DNA of 64,000 bases from positions 142,460 through 206,459 of the forward strand of contig JAVLUZ010000637.1 of assembly GCA_036768485.1 (NCBI GenBank), in the 5' to 3' direction. The DNA comes from Mermis nigrescens (taxonomy: Eukaryota > Nematoda > Enoplea > Mermithida > Mermithidae). Positions 47,151 to 57,729 of this stretch are shown here, in pieces. How positions within the stretch are numbered: position 1 is the stretch's first letter; each line of letters opens with the position of its first letter. The notes under the pieces were generated by a model that worked only from the letters and a program-made list of their open reading frames with translations, did no database searches and was not told the DNA's origin. The translations under genes were made by a program, and so were the position numbers.

Positions 47151-47443
47151 ATCGAATTTGGACATCAGGCTATACAACAATAATACAACACCTTAATTAA
47201 TCAAAATCAGAAAAAAACAAGCCAAATAAAAATTTACAGAGAATTAGCCGGGCAGCACAACATGTAGCAAGTGCTCAATACAAATTTCTACAACACAACG
47301 CATTAGTACGACGCATAAAACATCATAAAACGGGTTAAACGCCTAAACGTAGAAACTCTGCCCTTGTAGGCGCGAAACACCAAATTTCGGGTAAAAATTC
47401 TTTAGAATAGTGTACTGATTATATTCTGAGCATTTTTATCCGA

Positions 47444-47481
47444 TTTGGATAGTCTAGCAGAGCACTGCTAGACTATCCAAA
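47444..47481. repeat. 17-bp perfect hairpin across the zinc-finger stop codon
   Basis: TTTGGATAGTCTAGCAG and its exact inverse enclose the 4-nt loop AGCA. On the minus strand the TAG stop of the zinc-finger ORF (47475-47473) lies within the first arm. Confidence 0.85.
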
Positions 47482-48060
47482 CTCTTCAACAGATGTGACA
47501 ACTTCATTATTGTCTTCTCGTTTCATCTGCTCATCCTCAAATAGATCGGCATTTTTGCGAATCAATTTTTTAAACATGTATTTTCGACTGGCCCAAGCTG
47601 TCTCATTAGCTTCCTTTTTTCCAAATTTTAATTCATACCGGTAAAAATTATTAGCGTTTTCTATTTCTTCCCTTAATTCGCTTTCATTTAGAGCATCTAG
47701 GAGTGAGTCATAAAAATCATAGAGAACATGGATTTTATCAACAAAACTGCTGTAAAATGGCTCGGTTTGGAGGTCTTGTATACTGTTCGGAAAATCTTCA
47801 AAATCTGAAAGCACGGATTTTACTAAAAAGCGCCAAAACGGGTTAGTCCAACCACTTTCGATTACAGTCTCATTTTAGCTGCTTTCAGAATCTGAAGAAT
47901 TTCCATTGTTACTGCCTTAACTACTATCATCATCTGTCATTTGTTCAGACTCTGATGTATCATTCTTCTTTTGTGATATCCCATGCATGAGGTATTTGTG
48001 TCTTTTTAAAGTAAAATTATTAAGTAATTGCTTACCGCAGATTTCACAGATTTTATTCAT
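47473..48060 (-). pseudogene. C2H2 zinc-finger protein gene, two in-frame stops
   Basis: One frame runs from ATG 48060 to TAG 47473 (195 codons), broken only by two TAA codons inside an acidic, Ser-rich linker. It starts with CEICGKQLLNNFTLKRH, a C2H2 finger (C-x2-C-x12-H-x4-H). The Ser/Asp/Glu linker follows, then a helical domain of about 110 residues beginning WRFLVKSVLSDFEDF and containing AWASRKYMFKKLI. Just upstream in another frame is a Cys-rich stretch (YCEECELL...ECD, about 48160-48075) that could be the remains of a second finger. It lies within the GGGTACCC hAT-type element. Function unknown. It does not look like a hAT transposase and may be cargo or a target-binding accessory protein. 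Confidence 0.65.
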
Positions 48061-48404
48061 TTTGTCAACTATTCAAGATGTGGCATTCCTTAAATAAACT
48101 TTATTGCACATGTGATTCGCGTTTACATCACATTCTTGACGTAGAAGCTCACATTCTTCACAATATTGGTCACTACCGTCACTTCATTCAATTCTATAGC
48201 CTAGCATGCATTTTCTTCATATGCATAACGTTAAGCCTGGTTCTGAAGTGAAAATTATCGCTGACAAAGTGCTCCAATTTTTAACAATATCTCCAAGAAT
48301 CTCAATTTTGTCGGTAATATCGTCAATACAACCTCACGCAGAAAGGTGGTTTGCTAGTCAGTTGTTAGCTGATGCAACTACAAATAGGTGATTTTTATGA
48401 AACG

Positions 48405-48507
48405 CGCCCAATTTTCAGAGGAATGTGACGATGTGATGGTTTTTGTGCAGAATGTGAGACCTCACATTCTGCACAAAAACCATAACATCGTCACATTCGT
48501 CCGAAAA
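48405..48507. repeat. Large near-perfect palindrome in the GGGTACCC element
   Basis: CAGAGGAATGTGACGATGTG and onward to GCAGAATGTGAG is followed at once by its inverse (CTCACATTCTGCACAAAAAC and onward). A further half-copy stands at 48568-48620. The arms are about 48 bp with few mismatches. Confidence 0.85.
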
Positions 48508-48773
48508 TGTATACTAGGAGGTTCATACCTTCTCGCCCTTGGCGACTGATAAGTTAAAAGCAAATGCGCCCAATTTTCAGAGGAATGTGACGATGTGATG
48601 CTTTTTGTGCAGAATGTGGGGATTTTGTGCACCTCACATTTTGCAGAAAAATCTCACATTCCAAATTGTGCATTTTAATAAAGTTACCCGGGTAGTAAAC
48701 TTATTTTCTACCCGGGTACCTGGAATATGTCCGGGTACTCGGGTACCCGTTCGGGTAGCCGCGTGCAGCTCTA

Positions 48774-49469
48774 TATAAAAGCTACAAATTTTCTGCTTGA
48801 TACGAAAACTACATTTCTGGCGCAAAACTGAGACTGTTGTATGTAAAGAAAATGTAATTCATAAGCATGCATAAGCAATAGCCATAACCAAAGCTTCAGC
48901 CCGTCCAACTATGGGCTCGCAAAGGTGTTTGGTCCTCTAGTTGAGCGTTAAAAGGGTTAAAAAGACAATATTGCTTAATTTTACACTATTTCCCCAAAAT
49001 CAGCCCATCCAATGGTCATTCTATACGACACTATTGTTAAAGGTTAGTAGAATCGAAATAATATTTTTAAAATTTTCCCAAAATTTTTTCTTCTTTCATA
49101 TGTAGAGCTTGCTGAAAAACGCCCACAACAATTATTTTTGTCTGTCTACAAGTGGTTGTTGAGATATCAGACTTCAAAATTTAAGTCCCCCACATCCAGA
49201 AGGCCAGCTACGTGCCTATCCAGGTGTGTTCAGAAGTAAGTCGAGGCGCGAAGCGACAGAAAAAATCTGTAAAAAATTATGACAGACTATCATACATGCG
49301 CAGCACGACTATTCTAGGAGGGATGAAACCAAAAAATCCTTTGAAGGTACATTTTGGGTGACATGCCCGTTACTAAGAGTTATTTTAAAGGCTGGCACCA
49401 AGATTTTGGTCATTGATGTCCGATGAATACTCATTACTGAGCCTAAGCCTGGTAAACAAGTAAGCCAGA
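48774..49469. other. Intergenic DNA, nothing supported
   Basis: AT-rich with a degenerate hairpin-motif copy (GGCGCGAAGCGAC near 49243). No ORF of note. Confidence 0.4.
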
Positions 49470-49800
49470 CATGATCTTGGAAAGTTTTTTTGGGAGGGGG
49501 TGGTTTCACCCCGTTCTCCAGAAAGATTTTCACTCCCCCCCCGAATCAGCGATTTTTGAAAGTTCCCAAAAAAAATTTTTCTGAAAATTTGTAGAAAAGA
49601 TGCTTTCTAAGCGTTTTCAGCTATTTATTTGCTCAAAAGTGCCACGCAATTATACTCATTATACTCATGATTTGACTATATTTTGTTCAATTTGTTCCGA
49701 CTTTTTTGATTAATTCGAAATTTTTTACATTTTATGCTCTATTACATTTTATGCTCTAGAAAAATTGAACATCGTCAGAAATGCTTAAAAACGATATTAT
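49470..49800 (+). repeat. Interspersed repeat F
   Basis: Begins ACATGATCTTGGAAAG, then a G/C-run, GACTATATTTTGTTCAATTT and GAACATCGTCAGAAATGC. A small extra duplication of ACATTTTATGCTCT is present. Confidence 0.75.
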
Positions 49801-49842
49801 TGACGCGTAACTTGCGATCATTATCGTAATGAATCAGCGTTA

Positions 49843-49914
49843 GCCGATTGGTTAAGGTTCTGGGCTTTGGAGCAAGAGATCCACGTTTCAAATCCGGTTT
49901 GCAGCGACTTTCTT
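49843..49914 (+). tRNA. Degenerate tRNA-like sequence (Gln TTG type)
   Basis: GTTAGCCGATTGGTTAAGG is a good D-arm/A box, and CTTTGGA is an anticodon-like loop reading TTG. GTTTCAAATCC resembles a T-arm. The anticodon and T stems contain mismatches and the acceptor ends pair poorly, so it is more likely a tRNA pseudogene or tRNA-derived repeat. Confidence 0.4.
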
Positions 49915-49919
49915 CCATT

Positions 49920-50940
49920 TCGTCGGACGCTATCAACTGCATACGTTACACTTTTATAATATGGTTATCTTAATATATATGTGAACCTGCTATACAAATG
50001 TCGATAAATCTGTGCAGAAAATAAGCATGGCATTACTTATGATCATGCTCAATCAGTAAGGTGTCAATAACAGTGCAGCAATCGATGTGGTGCGGTGAAA
50101 CTATTAATAAAAAGCATTAAGGTAAACGGACCAACATTGGACAGTGTCGAACATTGACACACTGTAAAGAAATCATCAGAACATCATAAATAATGAACTT
50201 TTAAGGTTAAATCTTTTCTTATTTACAAGTTATCATGTTGCCAATTCAACCCCATATCTATTGTTCTTAATATACTTTGATAAAAGCGTGGATAACCATT
50301 ATTGTTTAACTTTTTAGCATTTATTTCATTTTCGACTTTGAAAAACCTCAATTCGGTTAACTGGAGTTTTATACTTTTATATGTTGCTAACCTAGGTTTT
50401 AGCGCTCTTTCAGAATCTAAAATGTATTTTCAGGACAATGAATAGAATCAAATTTATTTTACAAGGCCCATTTGGTCTAATTTTGGACACATGATGTCCA
50501 ATATATACCACATGTATACCTTGTTTTTTCCAGATGTTAATCAAAGCATGGCAGCAACATTAAGACGACCATATCAATCATATTCTTTAGATAAGCTACA
50601 ATTAGCTGTTCAGACTGTTAAAAATAAAAGAAAGCGTAAGAAAAGCTGCTGAAAATTTTTCTATAAATAAAAGTATGTTGAACAATTATGTGAAGGAAAA
50701 ATACTACTGCAGAGATCTAAAATGTAGTTTGACTATCCAAATGAGTTTTAAATGTTTTAAAAAATAGAGGTGTACAATGATTTACCGGAATCTGGTCTAA
50801 CATTGGACACTGAATAGCTTTTACGACAATGCTTCAAGTCGCAAGAGTATGCGACTAGAGGCATTTAACTTTCACCACATTATGCCTGAATAGTTATCCT
50901 GCCCGCAAAAGATTAGATCATATCATTCAAACAGTCCCCA
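49920..50940. other. Intergenic DNA; weak transposase-like fragment
   Basis: Mostly AT-rich. Around 50540-50720 short coding-like pieces (TLRRPYQSYSLDKL-like, then IRKAAENFSI-like) recall the helix-turn-helix start of a pogo/Tigger-type transposase, but the frame breaks and the call is weak. Confidence 0.3.
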
Positions 50941-50948
50941 GTTATTAG

Positions 50949-52249
50949 GATTGTGTCCCGATTCTCCGACCGTCCTGATTCTCCGACCATCTTGATTCTC
51001 CAACCATCCCAATTCCCCGACCGTCTTGATTGTCCGACAATCCCAATTGTCCAACCATCCCGATTCTCTGACCGTCCTGATTCTCCGACTTTCCCGATTC
51101 TCCGACTTTCCCGATTCTCCGACCGTCCCAATTCTCCGCCTAATGCTAAAAGAGTTTTTTAAAGTCACGAGAATCTTGTTTTTCCGACCGTCCCGATTCT
51201 CCACATGTCCCGATTCTACGACCATCCTGATTCTCTGACCATGGTAAGATTTGACAAGTTTCAACTACGACTGCATTGCACGATTTATAATGCAGTGCGT
51301 ACGAACGCATCCCATGCATGTACATAACATGCATATATGTGTTTTGCGTGCAGATATGTACATACATATATACTTTTTCAATCGACCACTTAAATAGGTA
51401 CATGGATACCTATTTATTCGATTAACCAGCGTAACGAATACGATGAAACTCTGCTCTGACTTATAAAAAATAGAAACAAAAAAATGGAAAATGCAAATTA
51501 GACAAAAATATTTAGTGTCGTTTTCAAGACGTTTGACATACAAAGGTATATAACTGCATTAATACTAAAAGTCTGAGCTAGGCAAGGAGATATACTTTGA
51601 TGTAACTTCTGTTTATTCTCACTTTTTAAAGTCAAAATGAAACAAATAATTGTAATGTCAGACAAAAAAATACTTTCAATTTTACTGAATGACAAAAATA
51701 ATACGTTATGGAAAAAATCCGTAAAATTACATAATAAATCAATCTCTATAAGTCCTTTATTACATGTATGTGCAACCGCTATTCAGCAGTTGATTGACAT
51801 GTGGTTTATGCCACCTGTCATATTTGAATCTGTAGTCGCAGAATTGGGAAAAGTTGGAGAATCGGGAAGGTCGGAGAATCGGGACGGGCGGAGAATCGGG
51901 ACGGTCGGAGAAACGAGATTTTTGTGAATCTTAAAATAACCTCTCTTAGCATTAGGCGGAGAATCGGGACAGTCGGGGAATTGGGAAAGTCGGAACATCA
52001 GGACCGTCAGAGAATTGGGATGGTCGGAGAACTGAGACGGTCGGAGAATCGAGACGGTCGGAGAATCGGGGTGGTCGGAGAATCGGGACGGGCAGAGAAT
52101 CGGGACGGTCGGAGAAACAAGATTTCCTGTGAATCTTAAAATAACCTCCCTTAGCATTAGGCGGAGAATCGGGACGGTCGGGGAATTGGGAAAGTCGGAG
52201 AATCAGGACGGTCGGAGGATTGGGACGGTTGGAGAATCGGGACAGAGCG
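50949..52249. mobile_element. hAT-type element with 17-bp arrays on both arms
   Basis: A perfect 8-bp duplication, GTTATTAG, lies at 50941-50948 and 52250-52257. The ends share TGTCCCGATTCTCC in inverted orientation. The left arm (50957-51238) is an array of TTCTCCGACCGTCCCGA with changes. The right arm (51840-52247) is the inverse array. The arrays also contain a shared spacer with GCGGAGAATCGGG and CTTAGCATTAG. The central 600 bp is AT-rich with no transposase. Confidence 0.88.
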
Positions 52250-52257
52250 GTTATTAG

Positions 52258-52767
52258 CGCTTATCTGAAGTGTGTCCGATGCTAGACCTTTTACCTTATC
52301 TAAGGAGAAATCAGTATGGCACGAAGCACCGAAAAATTTTAAAATTTTACCTTTCATGGACGCATTTTGAAATACTTATCCCAAAAACCTCCTAAAATTT
52401 TGAAAAGCTCAAAAAGTAAAAACCTCAAAATTCCAGGTAAAAACCCACGGTTAGCAACCCTGTGCACAACAATGTTTCCAACTCCAAAATTGAAAAACAG
52501 CGAAAAGAAAGCTTGAAAACCGGCGTAGCCCTAGCACAAAGCGTAGTCCTATTTTAGCAAAAACCATCGAACCCTCACCCCATGTTTTTATAGCAGAAAA
52601 TGCCAAAAATTTACTCAACTAGTCTTTGCAGCGAAGTTGGCAGCACTTGTGCATATTGAGCGCCCGGTGTTACCCACCTTAAGCTGTAAAAAACTAAAAA
52701 ACTTAAAACTCACAAAAAATCTCAAAAGTGCCAGTGAAAGGTTTAAATATATAAAAAAATTTCGAAT
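52258..52767. other. Intergenic DNA, nothing supported
   Basis: A degenerate hairpin-motif word (GGCACGAAGCACC near 52318) and simple AT-rich sequence. No gene. Confidence 0.4.
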
Positions 52768-52909
52768 GAATTTTTGGTATTATTGTGCCTGGTGCATACC
52801 TACCTTTTGTGTGTGACATTACTTTGCTTGAAGTAAGTGCTTGTAGTAGCGCTTGGTTGCGGTTTTCCCAGGTTTTCGAATGCGCTGATTCTATTGATGA
52901 CATTTTCAA

Positions 52910-52985
52910 ACTGCCGCTTGCTGGAATCGAACCGCTAACTTCTTTATTCAAAATCCGACGTCTTTGCCAACCGTCGAGGGCTGGT
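52910..52985 (-). tRNA. Degenerate tRNA-like sequence (Gln TTG type)
   Basis: On the minus strand a perfect B box GGTTCGATTCC follows an anticodon-like GGATTTTGAAT (TTG), preceded by CGACGGTTGGCAAAGACG as D-arm. The 3' side of the anticodon stem is altered (TAAAG instead of a CCG-type partner), so it is probably a pseudogene. Confidence 0.4.
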
Positions 52986-53068
52986 TCATTTTGATATTGG
53001 AGGAAGCTTTATTACAGAATTTTTATTATATCGATCGGGAGGGCTTTTGGGATTGCTTGTGGATTCGG

Positions 53069-53197
53069 ATTGGTGCCAGCGCATGGGCTAAGCCTAAGGT
53101 ATAAATGGAGCAAAAATTGCTCCGCTCGCTTCGCAATTTTTCGCTCAATTTATCTAAGGCTTAGCCCATGCGCTGGCATCAATATGAATGCACATAA
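53069..53197. repeat. Foldback repeat H copy 1
   Basis: TTGGTGCCAGCGCATGGGCT with AAGCCTAAGG is mirrored as CCTTAGGCTTAGCCCATGCG. The centre holds GGAGCAAAAATTGCTCCGCT. It matches the foldback at 60018-60146. Confidence 0.85.
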
Positions 53198-53510
53198 CTG
53201 AGCCTAAGCCTAAGACATTGGTAACCCCGCTCAGTGACAAGTCCCCCGACGCTTCGGAGACTAATCCAAAACATTCCCAAAGGCATAGGTTACTTTTCGC
53301 CTGTCGTTAAGCATATGAAGTTCAACAGCCTGTAACTCGGTCAATAATGCCGACGCCACCTAATTCTTTCAAATACGAACTCAGCGCATTCGAAAACCTA
53401 GAGAAAACTGCAACCAAGCGCTACTATAAGCGCTTATAGCAATGAAACTAATCTTACACGCAAAAGGTGGGTGTGCACCAGGCATAATAATACCGAATTT
53501 TTTTAAACAT

Positions 53511-54472
53511 CGAAGCGAGAATTTACGCTCTCCTCAGACATTTGCAACTCGAATCTCGATCTAGGTAGGCAGGCAACTACAAGTAATGCAAATAAATGTT
53601 AGTTATTTAAGTCGGCACTCAGTTCGAAGTTATCGAGTCCTCGATTTTTATGAAAAAACTTACGTTTTTTGGTCAAAAATCATCTAAAATTGCATAAAAC
53701 AAAAAGTGATTTCAGTGAAAAATTACAAATTCAGAAAAAAAAACCGAAAAAAACTCCAAAAAAAAGCAACTGAAAAAAACTTGAAGCTAAAAAAAGTAAC
53801 TCCAATTTACAGAAAAACTCACCATCATCGTTAACAACACTGTGAACGTCGAACTACAGTACAAGCTCAATCTATAATTTTACTTTAATACATTTATAAC
53901 TTTTGTTAATTCATTGCACTTTTATTTCATGACAAAATTCTAACCTCTAACGATTAACTATTTGAATTTGATGTATAGTTTGCGCGACCCGTAACTCAGT
54001 CGCATGCATCTGTGTATATCAAGAACCTCCGGCACAAACAAGCCAATATGGCTACAACCATTCATGTACACCATGGGAATTCTGAGGTGGAGTCAGGCAC
54101 AAAACTCCGGGCTTGACACATCAAAAACACTGCTTTTAAACGCTTTGGACCATGCTCGTTCTTTCCAAACTTAAAAACATAATAAAATTAGGAAAAATGA
54201 ATAAAATAAAGAAAACTGAACAAATTATAGTCATAAAATATGTATGGAGCAGTTGCCGTAAAGATTCACACGGTTTGCACACAGACGGTCCCCATGACAT
54301 GTTGCAAAAAAAATAAAATTTGGTCTATCGGTAGATCTTGGCACAAGATAAAAAAGTGCCAAGTAAAAAAGTTCACAAAAATGCTCCTGGGCTTTTGTAA
54401 CAAGCATCAAATTCACAGACTCTGAATTTTCAGGAAAATTGACTGCTTCCGAATTTTTTAATAGCTTACCAC
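53511..54472. other. Intergenic DNA with partial repeat F
   Basis: At about 54060-54250 a reverse, partial repeat F is seen (GGGAATTCTGAGG, GACCATGCTCGTTCT, GAACAAATTATAGTC). No gene otherwise. Confidence 0.5.
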
Positions 54473-54730
54473 CATACGTGGGCAGCAAGAATATTCTGGG
54501 GGTGCAAGATTTTTTGAAGGTCAAAGAATGACCTTAAAAATGGTGGTATGGCGTAAAAAACACAATTTTTCGACGTTTATCATCAAGCACTATCCATTGG
54601 AATCAAAAAATTGCGAAAAAAAACGAAAAAAATTTTCAAAAATTGAATTCTTGGGGGGGGGGGGGTATTTTGGTTTCTCGGGGGGGGGGGGGGGTGCATA
54701 CCCTTCAAAACCCGCCCACGCCCAGGTGTG
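54473..54730 (-). mobile_element. hAT-type MITE, family A copy 4
   Basis: 258 bp from CATACGTGGGCAGCAAG to ACGCCCAGGTGTG. A perfect 8-bp duplication, CTTACCAC, lies at 54465-54472 and 54731-54738. Long G runs inside. Confidence 0.92.
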
Positions 54731-54738
54731 CTTACCAC

Positions 54739-55184
54739 TCATTCGTTTTTATGAAAGTTTTATTATTTTATAGAAAAATTAATACTCTACATGCTGGTGC
54801 CTTTATTTTTTGAATAGCGTTCACTCTGAGGGTGATATTACCGTTAATTCAAAGATTTTTGCCAAACTTTCGTCGCAGGTTTAAACCTGTACATGGGTCG
54901 TTACAGCAGTGAAAATAGACAGGTTAGATATAGAATTTTTCATTAATTCAAGAACATCTTTTGAATCTTTTGCCCGGTTCACACTTCCTGTTTATAGTAA
55001 TTTTTCTAAATTTACCGAGAACTACATATGTAAATCCAATGAGTTTAAAAGCTTGAATCAATTAAAATAATCCAGCGGTTGACACCACTTTAGTGATTTA
55101 AAACAATATTTGTTCGTTGAATGAAACTGCTCATGATTGTTGAGCGTAGTAAAAGTGCGAAAATAATTGTGCACCAGTTTGCAG
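54739..55184. other. Intergenic DNA, nothing supported
   Basis: No repeat or gene recognised. Confidence 0.4.
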
Positions 55185-55530
55185 ACGTGTTCTTGGGGGT
55201 TTGACCCCCAGAATGGCAACTGATCCCCCGCAAAATGGCTGCGATCCCCCAGAATTGTCGATTTTTCGTAAGTTGCAAAAAGTGTGCCCCGTTGTTAGCT
55301 CATTTTTGGCTCAAAAATCTCAAATTTTCGGCGCTCTGCGTCATATATGTACATATTTTTTAACTATATCTTGTCCAATTTACCGAATTTTTTTTACGTT
55401 TTTATGTCCTAGGAAGAACGAGCAGTCTGAAACGTCAAAAAAAGTGTTTTGACGTGTACCCTTCGTTTTTAGCCCATAAAAGGCACTTTTTAAAATTTTT
55501 TTGGGCCTGACCCCTAACCAGAATTCCTAT
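55185..55530 (+). repeat. Interspersed repeat F
   Basis: G/C-run start, TCAAATTTTCGGCGCTCTGC, ACTATATCTTGTCCAATTTA, then CAGTCTGAAACGTC and the end CCAGAATTCCTATGCTGTAC. Confidence 0.75.
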
Positions 55531-55732
55531 GCTGTACATATATGCTAGTTTGTCTATTCTCGGCTTTGTTTGTCTTGCTTTACAAGGACATATATTCCTA
55601 TTTTATGAAAGAAACGGTCAAATTTTGTTTTTGCGCACTCTTTTCTGAACTAATATTTTGTTAATTACAAGGCCATAAATGGGCCTGAGGACAGTAAGAA
55701 CAAATTTTCATTGATTCATCTTTCTATACCTT

Positions 55733-55832
55733 ATTGGCGGCGACGCATTGCTGCGCTATATAGTTAGCAGAGGTCGAGAAATGCATTTTAGTTCAGAAGT
55801 TTTGTGCAATTTAGGAGTTTGTAACTGCGAGA
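55733..55832 (+). repeat. Repeat L, forward copy
   Basis: ATTGGCGGCGACGCATTGCT, GTTAGCAGAGGTCGAGAAAT and GCAATTTAGGAGTTTGTAAC match the reverse copy at 46535-46641. Confidence 0.6.
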
Positions 55833-57452
55833 GTTACACGTATAGGCGAACTTGCCTTAGCAGTTCGCGGTAGCCATAACATAGCCAATACTAGTAGCTA
55901 TCTACGATAGTGTACTGTGGGCTATGCCTTCGGTCTTCCCACTTATTTCCCCAATTTTCAATAATAAAAAACATTAAGATACTTGTCCGGTAGCATAGAG
56001 TTAAGTGTATGATAATAGTAATTGTTTAATGCATACCGCTTGTAGTAATCGAGAACATTCGATCTGAGATAAAAGTGTATCAGTATTACGTTAATTTGAT
56101 CTTCGTTTATTTTACTGTAATGGTCTCTTGAGGCCAATGTAGTTAGTGTTGTTGGCAGTCTCGTTGGCCACCGTACGATGTGTATAGTCCGTACGTTTTC
56201 GTTTTCTTTTTGCTTTATTTGGTTGTCCGGCTACAGGCCGTGGATTCTTCGTTCGAAATAAATTAGAGAAAAGCCTACCCAGGGGTTTTTGGATATACCG
56301 AGGGTTAGGTCGGCCACTCCTACGTCGAGGATTTCAACTCATCAGAGTGGACGGATAGGTAAATCCCATATGTTTGCTTATGCTATTTGGAAATCTTAAT
56401 TCATTTCTCAAACCAAAAATTGATCAAAAATATTATCTAATTTTTAAGGATGATTGATCAGTGTAGAGCTCGATGTTGTTGTTTTCATAGTCTATTGTGC
56501 TACACGTATTAGGAACCAAAAACATTTCGAATCAGGCACTGATTGGAAAATAAGTTAAATATTCAACTTGAGCGTTGAGATAGGTCAACTGACCTCCGCG
56601 GCAAATTCCGAGATTAGGTAGGTAGCCTTAGGTCTTAGGGCGTAGCTGCTGAGATCACCCGACGAAAAGCGGCCAGCAATATTAGGGCTGAGGGGATCGA
56701 AGCCGTAAGGTCTGTGAGGGTCCAAAGATCGAAAGCTATCCAGGGCTGCGCGATCGGGGCCAGCGCTAAGCGTAGACTTAAGTACCTACGTACCTAAGTA
56801 ACTCTCGAAGGCAAATACATGTGTTCTATGTCGTCTTTGTACACATAGGACACCTCTGTATTTACACTGGATGTTCCCTCTTTTAGGCTGCTAGCTACAG
56901 CCGAACTGATCAATCATCGTAAAATTATTTTTCGATCCAAAAACTATCATTTTGGCCATCTAAGAATGTGTAACATTTCGTTCACCTTTGTTGTTGTATC
57001 GACCGCGATCGTGGCAGTGCGCAATTTAAGTAAGCGTCCGTGGTAAAGATTTTGTGTATCGTGGTAAAGTCATTGTTATTTTTCTATTTCCGTCGGATCT
57101 TTATCGACGAAGGCAGCTCTCACGCTTGCATTTTTCTATAAACGTCGACCCTCAGGCAACGATTCATCATTTTTCTCTCTCGGTAAAGACCTAGGTGACA
57201 AAATTTTCTTTACCTACCTGTTTTTCTAACCACGTACACCTTTTTGTGCTTTAGGCTTAGTCCTACCTGTTTTCGATCATTTCACGACAGGTATATCTTA
57301 CTTCACGTAAGCAAATACTATTCACGTGAAAAAAACCTGTTTTTCGGATCGACAAAAGCCAAATTCGAAACATTTATTTTAGGCAAAAATTTCGACGTAT
57401 TGAAATTTATTTTACCCAAGGTCATATTTTTAGACATTTCTGATACCTAAAA
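55833..57452. other. Probable leader of a second retroelement, no gene
   Basis: This 1.6 kb precedes a Gag-like start. It is less AT-rich than its surroundings and has an AATAAA near 56259 and many short direct words (AAGTACCTACGTACCTAAGT near 56780). It may contain a terminal repeat, but no second copy is in the window to prove it. Confidence 0.3.
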
Positions 57453-57608
57453 ATGGCAGGAAAAAAAGGTTTTGCAGACACCGCCCGCTAAATTGAAAAA
57501 ACCTTCTACGCCACCTACTTCTTCTCGCCAATTACCCACCGCGCCTGTTGACTCTAATAGCGCGAGTAATTCTGCGAGTAATGACACAAATACGAAAGAC
57601 GTAACTAG
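57453..57608 (+). pseudogene. Gag-like N-terminal fragment, frameshifted
   Basis: ATGGCAGGA is followed by a run of seven As, after which the frame must shift by one to stay open. The shifted frame is rich in Pro, Thr, Ser, Asn and Lys (KLKKPSTPPTSSRQLPTAP and SNSASNSASNDTNTKDVTS). It then breaks off at the insertion point of the element at 57609. The same kind of reading resumes at 61258. It resembles the low-complexity start of a retroelement Gag. Identity not established. Confidence 0.4.
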
Positions 57609-57729
57609 CAGTGTTGCCAGGTCCCAAAATTCAGATTCTCCTGCACAGAGGTAAAATTGGGGAAAAATTCTCCTGCAATTCTCCTGAAAATATTTTGATT
57701 CTCCTGAAAATTCTCCTGGCTCATATTTT

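Larger units (their letters stand above)
45476..48773. mobile_element. hAT-type element with GGGTACCCGG arms and zinc-finger cargo
   Basis: 3298 bp with perfect 11-bp inverted ends TAGAGCTGCAC. A perfect 8-bp duplication, TATAAAAG, lies at 45468-45475 and 48774-48781. The arms (45503-45560 and 48685-48758) are arrays of the self-complementary words CCCGGGTACCCGGG/GGGTACCC. The body has a broken C2H2 zinc-finger gene (minus, 48060-47473), a ~50-bp-arm palindrome (48405-48507) and other hairpins. No hAT transposase or hATC domain was recognised. Confidence 0.9.
52768..53510. repeat. Inverted-repeat unit holding a tRNA-like stretch and a foldback
   Basis: 52768-52888 and 53385-53510 are inverted copies of each other (GGTATTATTGTGCCTGGTGC, CCTTTTGTGTG, GTAGCGCTTGGTTGCGGTTT, GGTTTTCGAATGCGCTGA). 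Between them lie the tRNA-like stretch (52910-52985) and foldback H copy 1 (53069-53197). It may be one composite element, but no target duplication was identified. Confidence 0.65.

Noticed and set aside
49843..49914. Functional tRNA gene
   Set aside because: The D-arm is good, but the anticodon and T stems contain mismatches and the acceptor stem does not pair. Listed as degenerate only.
50540..50720. Pogo/Tigger-like transposase gene
   Set aside because: Only a short helix-turn-helix-like fragment with frame breaks. Too weak to annotate as a gene.
50949..52249. CRISPR-like regularly spaced repeats
   Set aside because: Units are contiguous without unique spacers, the two arrays are inverted relative to each other, and the context is a eukaryotic transposon with an 8-bp duplication.
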